Program-made: the position numbers and the translations under genes
The notes under the pieces: generated by a model
Told to the model about the DNA's origin: nothing
The model's input: the letters and a program-made list of their open reading frames with translations, nothing else
Database searches by the model: none
Shown here: positions 11,766 through 23,100 of the stretch, piece after piece
Layout: each line of letters opens with the position of its first letter
How positions within the stretch are numbered: the stretch's first letter is position 1
Origin: Ananas comosus
Lineage: Eukaryota > Streptophyta > Magnoliopsida > Poales > Bromeliaceae
NCBI RefSeq assembly: GCF_001540865.1
Contig: NC_033632.1
Location: 11,563,464 to 11,627,463 of the forward strand
DNA length: 64,000 nucleotides
Direction: 5' to 3'

Positions 11766-12303
11766 GAGCTGGAATGCTATCGATAGCAAATCGACTCCGT
11801 TGTCACCCATTTGTTTTCAATGATAGAGCCTTTAAATTGACGATCGGCACCGTTGAACATGATCTATACCACTTGAAGTATTTAGAAACCAAATTTCAGA
11901 TCTTTTCGACATCATTAACCTAATGATCAAAGCGTTTCCAAATTTGTAATTTTAATGATAGATATGAGGCATTTTCTCGTTTAACGGTATAAAGCTATCC
12001 AAATCAATTGAACATTGGTTAGAAAATTCTTTAAACTATTTAGAATAAGATCTATACTCTCGATCATGATTACAAAATTTCTATCATCACTTTTTAAAGG
12101 ATATTCATTTTCAACCTTTCATTTTTTCACCCACTTGATGGATAAGAGAACAATATCGGAAAAGTATGAAATTTGATTTCTAGATACTTCAAGTGGTATA
12201 GATCATATTCAACGGTGCCGATCATCAATTTGGAGGCTCTATCATCAAAAATAAGTTGGTAGCAACGAAGCCCGTTTACTATCGATAGTTTTTTAGCTCA
12301 ACT
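11764..12303. mobile_element. Foldback family B, copy 2
   Basis: Ends GTTGAGCTGGAATGCTATCG and CTATCGATAGTTTTTTAGCTCAAC are inverted copies. Inside, CAATGATAGAGCC and CGATCGGCACCGTTGAACATG reappear inverted as CATATTCAACGGTGCCGATC and GGCTCTATCATC. Total about 540 bases, mostly stem. It has the same inner layout as the element at 11190-11729 but different outermost ends, which it shares with family C (12403-12617). Confidence 0.7.
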
Positions 12304-12312
12304 ATATATATA

Positions 12313-12315
<3 letters not shown>

Positions 12316-12351
<36 letters not shown>

Positions 12352-12400
12352 GAGCTAGAATACTCTTAAAAGTATATATATATATATATATATAGATAGA
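12316..12400. repeat. (GA)n and (TA)n microsatellites around a truncated family C end
   Basis: A GA run (about 12316-12350) is followed by GTTGAGCTAGAATACTCTTAAAAG and a TA run (12372-12393). The GAGCTAGAATACT piece is a family C terminus without the rest of an element. Confidence 0.7.
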
Positions 12401-12402
12401 TA

Positions 12403-12617
12403 GTTGAGCTAGAATACTTTTAAAAGCACCAAATGAGTGGTGTTTTTGAGTTTTTAACCATTGGATGAAGAGATGTAGGGTTGAGATAATAGTGGTAGGT
12501 GGTGATAGGTGGAATAGTGTTTAATCCAAAGACTATTAGTAATCAAGGAGTAGATCTAAGGGCTAGAAACCTCGAAACACCAAGGACTTGGTGCTTCTAA
12601 AAGTATTCTAGTTCAAT
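12403..12617. mobile_element. MITE family C, copy 1
   Basis: Left terminus GTTGAGCTAGAATACTTTTA-AAAGCACCAA and right terminus TTGGTGCTTCTAAAAGTATTCTAGTTCAA are inverted. The interior has TTTTTAACCATTGGATGAAG and the opposed GATCTAAGGGCTAGAAACC. About 215 bases, non-coding, inserted in AT/GA microsatellite sequence. Confidence 0.7.
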
Positions 12618-12645
12618 TATATATATATATATATATATATATAGA

Positions 12646-13125
12646 GTCCGGCTACTATACTATCGGTAGCACGGAGCCTCCCGTGCTACCAAGTTGTTTT
12701 CGATGATGCGGCTTCCAAATCAACGATCGGCTCCGTTAGACTTGATCTACATTATTAAAAGTATTTGGAAACTAAATTTCATAATTTTTCGATATCATTT
12801 ACCTATCAAACAAATAGTCTAAAATTGAACGGCCGAAAATAAAAACCTCATAAAAAATAATGATAAAAGATTTAAACTCAAGATCAGATATACTGATCTT
12901 ACTCTAAATAGTGAAAAGAATTTTTCATAAAATTTTCATCGGATTTCGATTGTTTTACACCATTCAACTCACAAACATGCCACATCGGCCATTAAAATGG
13001 TCAATTTTGAGATCTTTTGATCACTAGTCAAATGATGTCGAAAAATTATGAAATTTAATTTCCAAATACTTTTAATAGTGTAGATCAAGTCTAACGGAGC
13101 TGATCGTCGATTTGGAAGCCGCATN
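12646..13125. mobile_element. Foldback family B, copy 3 (cut at the N at 13125)
   Basis: CCGGCTACTATACTATCGGTAG begins the left arm, with CGATCGGCTCCGTTAGACTTG further in. The right arm CAAGTCTAACGGAGCTGATCG is its inverse and breaks off at GCATN, before the inverse of the first 60 or so bases. The break at a single N, exactly where the hairpin would close, suggests an assembly joint. Confidence 0.7.
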
Positions 13126-13700
13126 ACAGCATTAAAGTTTCATATTAGAGCTTCTGTCTTCTGGAACTTAAAATCTTCTAATAATAGAAATTTATCTCAG
13201 CTTTCAACTGCGATAAAACTTCTGACTTTCTATTTGTCAGATGATTGATTGTAGCTTACTAAGATTTTTTTTTTCCTTTTTTTGAATCACTAGTAATACA
13301 ATTATCTAATTTTTAATTTGTTTCTAGTTACCTGTTATTGTTGCATCAATTAAAAAGTAGGTTGAATAGGTCATATTACTTTTTTTTTTTTGGCTGATAA
13401 TGACTGGTAATCTAGTAACTAATGTGTTGCTTATTTAAGTAAATTAAAGTCCTTATCTTCAAATATAAACTAGAGCTCTGTGACTGTGAGCCTGATTAAA
13501 CAAGTCCCTTTCTTTTTTGGAAATCTAATCTAAATTCTTCTTAATTTTTTCTTATTCATAATTAGAGAAGATCTCAATACTTAGGTGAAAAATATGATTA
13601 AAAACTTTTTTTGTAGCCAAATCGTATAACTAATCAGCACCTTATAGATTCTGTGCTTTTCCTTTTCTTCCAAGGAAAGCAAGAATCTTCATTCTTGTAA
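13126..13700. other. AT-rich spacer without recognised feature
   Basis: Low-complexity A/T-rich sequence; nothing coding or repeat-like could be delimited. Confidence 0.5.
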
Positions 13701-13702
13701 TT

Positions 13703-13940
13703 AATTGATAGCAAAAGATTCTTTTTACTATCAAATTTTTAACCCTTTGATGAGAAATTGTAGGGTTAGGATGATATTAGTTTCTTAGGGTTGAGTGGTC
13801 CCTTTAGGATTGAGTCATCCCCACTCGGTTATAATATTAATCTAATTGTTAGAAATGATGAATAAAATTGATCCAAAAGCTAAAAACTTAATAGCAAAAA
13901 AGACCTTTTGCTATCAATAGTATTCTAGCCCAACTCTCTC
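13703..13940. mobile_element. MITE family C, copy 2
   Basis: TTGATAGCAAAAGATTCTTTTTACTATCAA at the left and AAGACCTTTTGCTATCAATAGTATTCTAGCCCAAC at the right are opposed arms. The interior again has TTTTTAACCCTTTGATGAG and CCAAAAGCTAAAAAC. It ends in a CT microsatellite (13936-13970) as the copies at 11.7-12.6 kb do. Confidence 0.6.
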
Positions 13941-14477
13941 TCTCTCAGCCTAGCTCTCTCTCTCTCTCTCTATATATATAAACACTACTTAGATAATATT
14001 TTATTCAATAACTCTACTTAGATAATATTTCCACAATAAATTTTGTTCAAGTTGGATCCAATATTTTATTTCAAAACAAATAAAATAATGCCATAATATT
14101 TTATAATATACATATATTTTTGTTTAACCCAGGGGGGCAAAAAACCTAATCCTTTTTATAATGTTTTGATCAGATCTGGTTTGGTGCCTCCCATGGTGCA
14201 CATGGACTTAGTTATGAAAAACCAATTTAGAAACCTCAATTATATATATTTTTTTTTTAAATTATGGATAATGTGATGATGTCTCATTGAAAAAATAATA
14301 ATGGCATAAATATAATAATACTCTGACCACAAAAAAAGGAAAAGAAAAATAGGGTTGCTAAATTTAGAGCTTAATTTTTGAATTACTAATTTTGAAAAAA
14401 ATAATATAAGTAACATGTAGTTTTTAAATAACTAATTTTAAAAATGTCATATAGATATATGAGTGATATATAATTAT

Positions 14478-15005
14478 AGAGTCTAGTTACTATTCTCTTA
14501 TGAGTACAATTGCCTTCGTATTCATAAATCGTTTTTAATGATAGAGATTTTGAATCGATAATTCATAAAGTTAAGCCTAATTTAGAGCATTTGATATTTT
14601 TATAAACCAAATTTTATAAATTTTCGACATTAATTACCTTATGATTAAAAGATATCAAAAGTGGTAATTTTTAATGATCAGTATAAAATACTTGCTAGTT
14701 TAACAGTGTAAAAGAATCAAAATTAGTTGAATTTTTGATAAAAAATTCTATTCATTATTTAGATAAAATCAATAATTTTCGTCTTAAATTGAAGAATCTG
14801 ATTCTTTATTTTTAGGAGGTTGTTCGGTTTTAACCATTCATTGTATACCCACTTGATGGATTTTATTATAATTTTAAAAAATTACGGAATTCGTTTTCTA
14901 TAAGTCTCAAATGTTCTATATCATATTTAAATGTATGGATTGTCAATTTGAAAACCCTATCATTAAAAATAATATATGAGTATAAAAATTAAAGTTTAGA
15001 GTGCT
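14478..15005. mobile_element. Foldback family B, copy 4 (degraded)
   Basis: GTCTAGTTACTATTCTCTTATGAG, then CGTTTTTAATGATAGAGATT at the left. CCCTATCATTAAAAATAATATATGAG appears inverted near the right end. CATTTGATATTTTTATAAACC and the GTATACCCACTTGATGGATTTTA segment match the interiors of copies 1 and 2. The arms are much less identical than in copies 1-3, so this is an older insertion. Confidence 0.55.
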
Positions 15006-15067
15006 TATTAAAAATAGCCATTATTTGAGGGGGTTTACACTATAATTTTTAAAATTTACCTCTCACA

Positions 15068-15387
15068 AAGTAAGTTGAGGAACTGTTTGGTTTTTAGGAA
15101 AAGTGTATAAAAAGAATTTTTCGAGAAAAAAATTTTCTACAAGAAACTCTATAAATACTTCTTTTGGAATTTTATAAAAAAAACTAGCCTTTTATTTTTC
15201 TAAAAAAAATTGAAAAACAAAAACATTAAATTTTTCTTGAAATTTGAAAAAAAATACATTTTCAAGAAGCTAGTTTTCATTGAAACCAAACAGGCCAAAA
15301 ATGAAAAAAGAAAAAAAAAGAAATTCATTAAAAAAAATTTCTTGAAGTTTTTTTTCATATTTTTTTGAAAAGACCAAACACCCCCTA
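15068..15387. mobile_element. TIR element family D, copy 1
   Basis: CTGTTTGGTTTTTAGGAAAAG at the left and TTTTGAAAAGACCAAACACCCCC at the right are inverted ends of the common plant 'GGTGTTTGGTTT' MITE type. The interior is A/T-rich with further nested opposed segments (CTAGTTTTCATTGAAACCAAACAGGCC near 15275 gives a second, internal end). Confidence 0.5.
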
Positions 15388-15705
15388 AGAGGTGGAATTC
15401 AAAAATTGCTAAAAAAAGGAAAATAATTTTTTTTTAAAAAAGAAAAAGCTATGTGTGAACCTACTTTGGAACCATTTATAGGCAAATTACCCCCAAAAAA
15501 AGGAAAAAAAAAAAAGGGAGTAAAAAGAGCAAAGCAAGAAAGAGAGTGAGGAGCATGTGATGTGTAGGGTTTAAAAGTAGAAAAAAAACATTTTTTTTTT
15601 TTAATTTGATACCTTTTGATGAATGTAAAGTGCAATTAATGAGTTATTTAATAAGCTTAAATTGATAAGAATAAAGAGCCCTTATAGCTCCTAAAATATG
15701 TCATA

Positions 15706-15966
15706 GTTTAAGCCCTATTTTTGGTTCCTCAGAAAAACATGAAAAACTAGTTTCTGAGAATAAAAAAATTTATAAAAAACATCATTTCCATAGTTTTCGT
15801 TTTTCCAATAAATATAATTTGAAAAACAGAAAGAAAACTTTTCTATGTAATCTAGGAAAAAAAAATTTACAAAAGTGTCGTTTCTGATAACCAAATGAAT
15901 GAAAAATATTTTTCTACTTAGAAAATTTTTTTTTTGGAATATTTTTTGGAGCACCAAACATCACTT
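15706..15966. mobile_element. TIR element family D, copy 2
   Basis: CCCTATTTTTGGTTCCTCAGAAAAACATG at the left opposes TTTTTGGAGCACCAAACATC at the right. AAACTAGTTTCTGAGAAT and CTACTTAGAAAATTTTT are inner arms. The open frame at 15715-15957 on the minus strand is composed of this element and is not a gene. Confidence 0.45.
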
Positions 15967-16480
15967 AATTAATTTAGCCATAAAAAATTATTCTTAATTG
16001 TAGCCCTATTTTACTTAAAGGCATTTTGGTCCATAAAAATATGTTTTATGCAAAGTCACCCCCAATGAAATAGTAGTACTACAAAGACCCAAAAACTTTA
16101 ATTAATTTGGAGGGTACAAATCAAAATATTTTTTAAAACAATACGCAACAATTTATTTAAGTGGTTAATCACCGGTTAATATACATTCACATATGAATAG
16201 CGAATGAAGTGAAAATTTAATCACACAATTAATTAAAAGTGGAATACAAAAGATATTTCTCTCTCTCAGAAATTGAGACAGTTACAATTTTAATCAAAAA
16301 CTATATAGAAAATAATACTCTTTATAAGGATATAAATGTAAAAAAATAAAAATAAAAACCTACCTACTATGTAGATAGTAATCAAGTAGAGCATTTGCAA
16401 GGTTATCACTTTTCCTTTGCATTAATAATGGCGTCAAAAGTATAGTTCATATAATAATATTCCTAAATAGTAAAAAAGAA

Positions 16481-16832
16481 GGGAAAACTTTAGAAACCTC
16501 CATGTGGTTTCATATTTTCTCACTTTAGTACCAATGGTTTAAAGTGTATCAATTTAGCGTCTTGTGGTTTCATTTTTCTCTTTTTATTATCCATTTTACT
16601 ATTTTTTTCTTAAATCAGTGATAAAGTTAAAATTAAAGGGTATTAAAGTGAATATTCGATAAACCTTGGTGGGTATTTGATGTTTTTTTGTATATAATTT
16701 AACGAAATATTAACGAAAAGGCTGTCGAAAAGATAAAAATAAAATCACCTGGTACCAAATTGATACACTTTAAACTACAAGATATTAAAGTGAGAAAGTG
16801 CGAAACCACATGAGATTTTTTGAAGTTTTTTC
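16481..16832. mobile_element. MITE family A, copy 3
   Basis: GGGAAAACTTTAGAAACC at the left and TTTTTTGAAGTTTTTTC at the right. Flanking A-rich 9-mers AAAAAAGAA (16472-16480) and AAAAAAAAA match at 8 of 9 positions. Contains the GATAAAGTTAAAATTAAAGGG core and the GTGTATCAATTTAGC arm. Confidence 0.65.
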
Positions 16833-17040
16833 AAAAAAAAAAAAAAAAAAAGCACATGTCCTTGATTATTCTCTGAACCCCTACTTCCAAATTATTGTTT
16901 TTCACATGTCACTCCCTGACACCAAATGCAAAGACATAGAAGGGACAGCTTATGTGTATATTAGTGTGTGTAATAAAGGACATTATCATGTTACTTTAAT
17001 AATTATAATAATGTAATAATAATACAATAATAACGTAGGG

Positions 17041-17110
17041 AGAGTACTATATTGGATAATAATAATAATAATAATAATGATGATGATAATGATTTATGAT
17101 AATAATAAGA
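17041..17110. repeat. (AAT/GAT)n microsatellite
   Basis: ATAATAATAATAATAATAATGATGATGATAATG run; a second short ATAATAATAATA run lies near 17278-17300. Confidence 0.8.
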
Positions 17111-17328
17111 ATTGAGGTTCTGAACTTTTTAAAATATATAATTATTTATATTTATAATTTTTTAGGTGTCGAATTGTCTTGAAATTCATTCAATATTATT
17201 AATAGTGTGTCCCCTTAAATTATCTTTGCTACTGTTATATGAATTTTGAAACGATATGACGGCTAGGTCAATTCTAATAATAATGATAATAATAATAATA
17301 AAATTTGATGCAGTTTGGCCATTAAGAT

Positions 17329-17640
17329 GGTGTTTGGTTTTTCGAAAACTATTTTAGAAAACTGGCAAAATATTTTTTTTCGGTTTGATTCTCAGAAAAG
17401 TAATATTTTTTTAAAAAATTATTTTTTAAGATTTTATGGAAAAGTCTATTATTGTTTTTTAATTTTTTCGTGACATTTAGTTTTAACTTTGTCACTGATT
17501 TAACGAAAAAAAATAGTGGATGGAATAACAAAAAAAGAAAAAAATAAAATCACAGAATACGAAAGTAATACCATTTAAACCATAATAGGGTAGTAAAGTG
17601 CGAAAGTATGAAACTACATGGATGATATTTTAAACTTTTT
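17329..17640. mobile_element. Composite: family D left end joined to a truncated family A right half
   Basis: GGTGTTTGGTTTTTCGAAAACTATTTTAG at 17329 is a family D terminus. From about 17465 the sequence becomes the inverted core of family A (GACATTTAGTTTTAACTTTGTCACTGATTTAACG), followed by its right arm ending ATATTTTAAACTTTTTC near 17638. Neither element is complete. Confidence 0.45.
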
Positions 17641-18419
17641 CTAATATTTTTATGTCAATATTTTTATTTTTCCCGTTTGAACTCAAAACTTTTTCTTATG
17701 CTCAGAGCATAAAACTTGATAAATATCATCTCTATTTTAAGAGTAAGAAAAAAAAATTTGCGTCTAATTCGAAGGAAGAACCTACTGGCATCTGACATTT
17801 TGAGAAGCATTGATGAACTATTTGGTCGTATGCAGTTACAACTGTATGCAAATTCAAATTTTGGTTTAGTTTGATGTATTTGAATTTTACTGCTACAGTT
17901 AAACTATATGAGGAGGCTTGATTACAGCAGTCGGAACTACTCTCAAATTAGTCGCTGTTCAAACTACAAAAAGTAAATTTACCTCCCTTATAACCTTTTA
18001 AACAAAATATTAGGACAAATGAGAAAAAGATCTAATTTGTCAGATCAGAAAATACCAAATGACAATCGAGTAACAAAAAAGAGAAATAAGTATATAAATA
18101 TTTACGTGGTTGGATCACTAATTTATGACTACGAGGAATGGCAGAGCGGAAACTTTAATTACAATCAAAATAGAGTATAAAAGAATACCTCTCTCAGAAA
18201 ACTCTAATCCCAAAACACATGCAAATTAATTTTAGCCTAAAAAGGTAGGAATAATTCTAATGTAACAAAAGCCTCAATAGAACTAGAAATATTTCAAGTG
18301 AGATTAGAAAAAATTTCTATACGAGTAGCAATAATCCCAACTTAACTAAATAAATTAATCAAAACAGCATATAATTAGAAAATCTTCCAACTCCAAAATT
18401 TGAGACACATTTAAGACGA

Positions 18420-18640
18420 CTATATAGGGACAAATTTCAAAGCATAATAAAATCCATCAGGCGGGCATAAAATGAATGATCAAAATTGAACGATCTCCTA
18501 AAAATAGATAATTTGATTCTTTAATATAAGATCTAAGTTATAGATCTCTATCTATACAGTCGTTTTCGATGATAGAGTTTTCGCATCGACGATCCGTATT
18601 ATTAAATATGATTTAAAGCATTTGAAACTTTTATCGTCCT
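18420..18640. mobile_element. Rearranged fragment of foldback family B
   Basis: AAATCCATCAGGCGGGCATAAAATGAATGATCAAAATTGAACG matches the interior of copy 1 near 11375. GTCGTTTTCGATGATAGAGTTTTCGCATCGACGATCCG matches its outer arm, but the order is swapped relative to the intact element, so the fragment has been rearranged or circularly permuted. Confidence 0.5.
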
Positions 18641-18784
18641 GCATAGGGGGTGAATTGCATCACTCCATATATAAATTAATAAAATTTTATAAATGTTCTT
18701 CTTTATCGTATATAGCTAAACAAATTATTTATAGTTACAGCATTTTCTGCTAAATCCAACCAAATAATATGCATATGATTATAA

Positions 18785-19204
18785 GGGAAAACTTCAAATA
18801 CCCCCCGTGGTTTCGCACTTTTTCACTTTAGTACCCTGTAGTTTAAAGTGTATCCAATTAGTACCCTATGTTTTCGCACTTTCTCACTTTAGTATTCTGT
18901 GGTTTCACGTGTATCAAGTTAGTACCCTGTGGTTTTATTTTTATATCAAGTTAGTACTCTGTGGTTTCATTTTTTTTTTTTTATTATCCATATCAGGATA
19001 TATTAATTTAACGAAATATTAAACCACAGGGTACTAAAGTGAGAAAGTCAAAAATCACAGAGTACTAACTTGATATACTTGAAACCACATGATACTAAAG
19101 TGAGAAAGTGCAAAACCACAGGGTACTAATTTGACACACTCTAAACCACAGGATACTAAAGTGAGAAAGTGCGAAACCACATAAGGGGTATTTGAATTTT
19201 TTCC
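18785..19204. mobile_element. MITE family A, copy 5 (coreless, multiplied stem modules)
   Basis: GGGAAAACTTCAAATACCCCCCGTGG opens the element and GGGGTATTTGAATTTTTTCC closes it. TSD-like 9-mers TGATTATAA and TAATTTTAA match at 7 of 9. The left arm holds about four to five direct GTACCCTGTGGTTT modules and the right arm several inverted ones, while the usual GTTAAATCAGTGACAAAG core is missing except for a few bases. Confidence 0.65.
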
Positions 19205-20225
19205 TAATTTTAACTACTGTATTTTCAACTGTACTGCATTTGCTGGTGCATCCAGGCAAGCATCTATCAACATATGATGTTTTTTGAGAAGCACATGTTT
19301 GTGTCTTTTTGTGTGTGTGTGTGTGTGGAGTGATATGCAGATCAGCTTCCCAGGTTTTTCTTGTGTTGAAGGAGAAAATATTTGCAGAGCATATTCCCCT
19401 CTTTTGGTGAAAACTGCAGGAAAGTTACCAAAGCAAAGTGGTACTGCATGCAGTTCATTTCATACCAATTTGGAGGATGCATTTGCAGTTATGTTCTCCC
19501 TGGATCTGTGCATGGTCCTCCTCCTCTATGGCTAAGTGTACTGTGCACGTAACAATCCGACCCGCTAGCAATAATAACTCGTTGGGCTCAAACCACCGGC
19601 CTAAAATACTTAAGCTCAGTTTTTATTATTAACGTGTAAGTCTTATATATTTTAATCAGAATCAATTTTCCATCTAACGTAGGACTATTGGGGCGTTACA
19701 CTGCAACACTCACATCACATTATCTAATTTCAGCCAATTATATCTCATTTTTTGAGAAAAAAAAGTACAATAAAAATATTTTTCTAAAAAACATGTTGGG
19801 GTGGGTGAACCCTATGGAGCTTTTTGATTGACTTGGGGTACCACATCACCAATATAAGTATTGTATTCTAAAATTTTTTCTTCGTATTTTTTTATTTTTT
19901 TTCTGACTTTCAAGAACGTATATTTCTTTATCTCAAATTTCAACTTCATGCATTTAACCCTCCCCATTTCCCAAGATTCTGTCATTAATTCGTTCATTTC
20001 TTATAATTTATAACAAAAATACTCTTAAAAATAACAGAAATATATTACAAAATTATTTTTTATATAACAAGTAAGGGTAATTTGGTCGTTTCGCCCTCCC
20101 ATTATGGTCGTAACCTCTTAAAAATAATTTTAAAATTTTAAAGGGGCAAAATATATGTTTTTGAAAGTCAAGAAGAAAAAATAAAAAAAAAATTTATAAA
20201 AAGGCTTTTTGTATTTTAGCCTTAT
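19205..20225. other. Spacer with no supported gene
   Basis: A (GT)n run at 19306-19326 precedes a less AT-rich stretch (19330-19560) with overlapping short open frames that show no recognisable domain, no splice-consistent extension and no upstream promoter. The GACCCGCTAGCAATAATAACTCGTTGGGC segment near 19558 looks like a fragment of a dispersed repeat. Confidence 0.4.
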
Positions 20226-20227
20226 AG

Positions 20228-20674
20228 GGCAAATTACACTTTTGGTCCTCAAATTACGAGGCCCGTGACACTTTAGTTCTAAAACTTTAATTCATTGTAA
20301 TTTTTTATTCGAACTATTTGGCCCACACTTTAATTCTCAAAGTTTAATTTGTTGAAATTTCTGGCGGTTTGAAAGGCATGTAAAACTTTAACTTTAGTCC
20401 TCGAACTTTCTAAATTACCTTAAACAAGTCTCACGACCTTTTTTTAAAAATAAGTATTGATGAATTATTAATATTAAAGTAATAGTATTTTAATTATTGT
20501 TGCATCACCAAGTAATATATCACATACCTCATAATTCGAGTCAAAAATTATAACTAATTAAAGTTTAAGAACTAAATATTAAGCGCCTCATACTTTGAGA
20601 TAAAAATTGCAACGAATTAAAGTTCTGAAACTAAAGTGCCACGCGGCTCATAGCTTGATGACCAAAAGTGTAAG
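20228..20674. mobile_element. TIR element (ACACTTTTGGTCC type)
   Basis: GGCAAATTACACTTTTGGTCCTCAAATTACGAGGC with CACTTTAGTTCTAAAACTTTAATTC at the left. The inverse GAATTAAAGTTCTGAAACTAAAGTG and GACCAAAAGTGTAAGGCGG lies at the right. Inverted arms of about 70 bases surround an AT-rich middle. The right end abuts another element at 20679. Confidence 0.55.
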
Positions 20675-20678
20675 GCGG

Positions 20679-21260
20679 AGCTATATGTGGGCTGAGGGGG
20701 GCCATGGCCCCCCCAGATTTTTCAAAATTTTCATTATAGTCCTTTTCATATAAAAAATTTAAAGGATTTATTTTTGTTTAATCTCAAAAGTATATTGACT
20801 GACCTATCTTTTAAAAAAGTTCTTGGTGCGAACATAATACTTTCTTAACTCTAAATTTATTTTAATTTTTGTTATTTAGTACATACTTTCATAATTTCTA
20901 ATTATTTTAGATAAAGTTTTATTTAATTAAAAAAATTATATTAAAGTTAATAGCTCAATCAACTAATAATAATCAATGATCACAATTGTATTTAGTAAAA
21001 ATTAAGAAATTAAATTATTAACGGAATTACTATTAGATTTAGTAAATTTCAAAATTATTTGAGTGAAATAATATAAATAAAATAATTAAAAGTTAAGTAA
21101 GTATAAATAAAAAAAGGTAAATGTTTTTTTTACACTAACAATTTAGTCAATATATTTTCTCATCAAAATTTTAATTAGGTATATTTTACTTACTTGCTAA
21201 AATTTAAATTTGTATGTATTTTGGCCCCCCTCGTAATCAAGTCCTAACTTCGTCACTGAT
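20679..21260. mobile_element. TIR element with GGGGGGCC ends
   Basis: Left GGCGGAGCTATATGTGGGCTGAGGGGGGCC and right GGCCCCCCTCGTAATCAAGTCCTAACTTCGTCACTG are imperfect inverses (CGGAGCTA/TAACTTCG and GGGGGGCC/GGCCCCCC). The middle is AT-rich and non-coding. Superfamily not determined. Confidence 0.45.
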
Positions 21261-21279
21261 TTACCCCATTAAAAAAAAC

Positions 21280-22330
21280 AGAGAAAGATTCTCTTTGGTG
21301 TATGTTTGGCACACCTGAGCTCTTACTTTCATTTTCACTTTTACTTTTACTTTCAGTAAAAGCAACTTTTACTAAAAAGAAAAAAACAAGTTTTTACTGT
21401 AAGTGGAAACATTATAAGTAAGATTCTGATCACAAAAATCAAAATCTCTGATTTGGTCCTACTATAGTGTTTAGAAATTTGAAAAATCTGCTGCAGTGGA
21501 GAGCGAAAAATATGATTTTTAGTCTGTAAAACATAATCGCTACTTGCAAGGTCCCTCCCCCTCTGACTCAAATGTAAGATTCTCTTTGGTGTGTGTTTAA
21601 CACAGTATTTGTTTGGTTCCGAGCTTCTGCTTTTACTTTTACTTGCAGTAAAAGTAGCTTCTAACAAAGTGCATGTAGTGGTGTAAACGAGCCGAACACG
21701 AGTAAGCTGGTTAAAGTATCGAGCCAAAAAATTCAGCTCGTGTTTGGCTTATGAGCTGGCCAACGAACAATAAGTTAAAAGGATTAGATTGAGTATATAT
21801 AAAAAATAAATTTATAAAATCTTATCCAGTAAACCTTGATCTAATAGTTGAAATTCTACATATAAATAAATTTTTTTATAATTGAGCTCATCTTTATATT
21901 TTTATTTTGCTAAAAAATAAATAATAAAAATATATATTATATATANGGCGAGCTGGATTGCCACCCCTAAGTACATGCCAACAAAGGAAAGGCTCTAAAA
22001 TTTTTTTGCAACAAACAGTAAGAGTAGAAGCTTTAAATTAGGACTTACATTGAAGCTTCTACTGTAACAAAAGGCTTAAATATGATTTTGTGACATAAAA
22101 ATAATAGCTCCAAATCTCTTAGAAGTGAGAGATTATCTTGAGTGTGTGTTTATCACAGTTGCTGATTAATCCTACTTCTATTTTACGTTTATTAGTAAAA
22201 ATAATTTTTAGTAAAATATTAGGTAAAAAGAAAAAAGAATATGAAATTTTATTATAGGCCGGAAATAGAAATAATAATGTAAGAATCAAAAACAGAAGTT
22301 CTAATTTAGTGTTTACCACACTGTAACTTA
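21280..22330. repeat. Three direct copies of a GATTCTCTTTGGTGTGTGTTT repeat
   Basis: Starts at about 21288, 21579 and 22130 share GATT(C/A)TCTT-GGTGTGTGTTT followed within 60 bases by TTTTACTTTTACTT-CAGTAAAAG. The second and third are more diverged. An N at 21946 follows an AT-rich run. Open frames in this stretch are made of these repeats. Confidence 0.45.
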
Positions 22331-23100
22331 TTGTCTAAATTTAAATCTCTTACTAGGACGAAAAGCAAATATTATCTTTTATTAATATTATATTTAGTTA
22401 GTATAAATAACAATTTAATTTAACAGTTATATCAAACTTACCCATTAGACCAAAAGATGTACCTTCCACATAAAACTCACAAATAATTTAATATATTTTC
22501 TTATGTTTTCGTAAATAAATAATATGACGTTCCGCATATAGTAATGTGTCAGCTATGATATTTTTGCAATTCTGTTGAAAAATAGATAAATATATTCTCC
22601 TTATGTGAATATAAGATATGTGCAGCACAAAATATTCATGTATCTAAATAATGCCTAATAATATTTATAACTCTATATAATAAGGAAAATATTTAAGCTT
22701 TATGACCTCATTTTTAGCCCAAAATAATTAAAATTGGACCAAAAAATTTTAAATATGTTTGATCAAATGGGCCTAACAATTTCACTTCACTTTGGAATAA
22801 AATTGGGCCCCACATGGATCATTTAATTATGGCCCATCAACGCCTTTTAGTTAGAGCCCAATAATCAATAACTTTTTCTTTTTTTCTTTTTTCCTTTTTT
22901 CTTTTTGATGCAATCATCAATATCTTTTACTTTTGGATATTAAGAAACCCCCCAAGGGCTTGCATATTTATTTATTTATTTATTTTTTATTCTTTGCAAG
23001 TGAGAATAAAACCACCAACTACTAAAATAGTTGACATATAGTAAATTATATTGCACGGTATAAATATTAGCACGAGCAAACGATCTTGACCGAAACATCT
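22330..23100. other. AT-rich spacer without recognised feature
   Basis: No gene or delimited element; contains T/C-rich and ATTT-repeat (about 22968-22990) low-complexity segments. Confidence 0.5.

Noticed and set aside
18785..19204. CRISPR-like array of repeated GTACCCTGTGGTTT units
   Set aside because: Units are inverted in the second half, spacers are not unique, and the DNA is a plant nuclear genome; it is a MITE stem.
19284..19632. Overlapping open frames near a (GT)n run
   Set aside because: No domain, no conserved splice extension and no promoter; composition alone is not enough.
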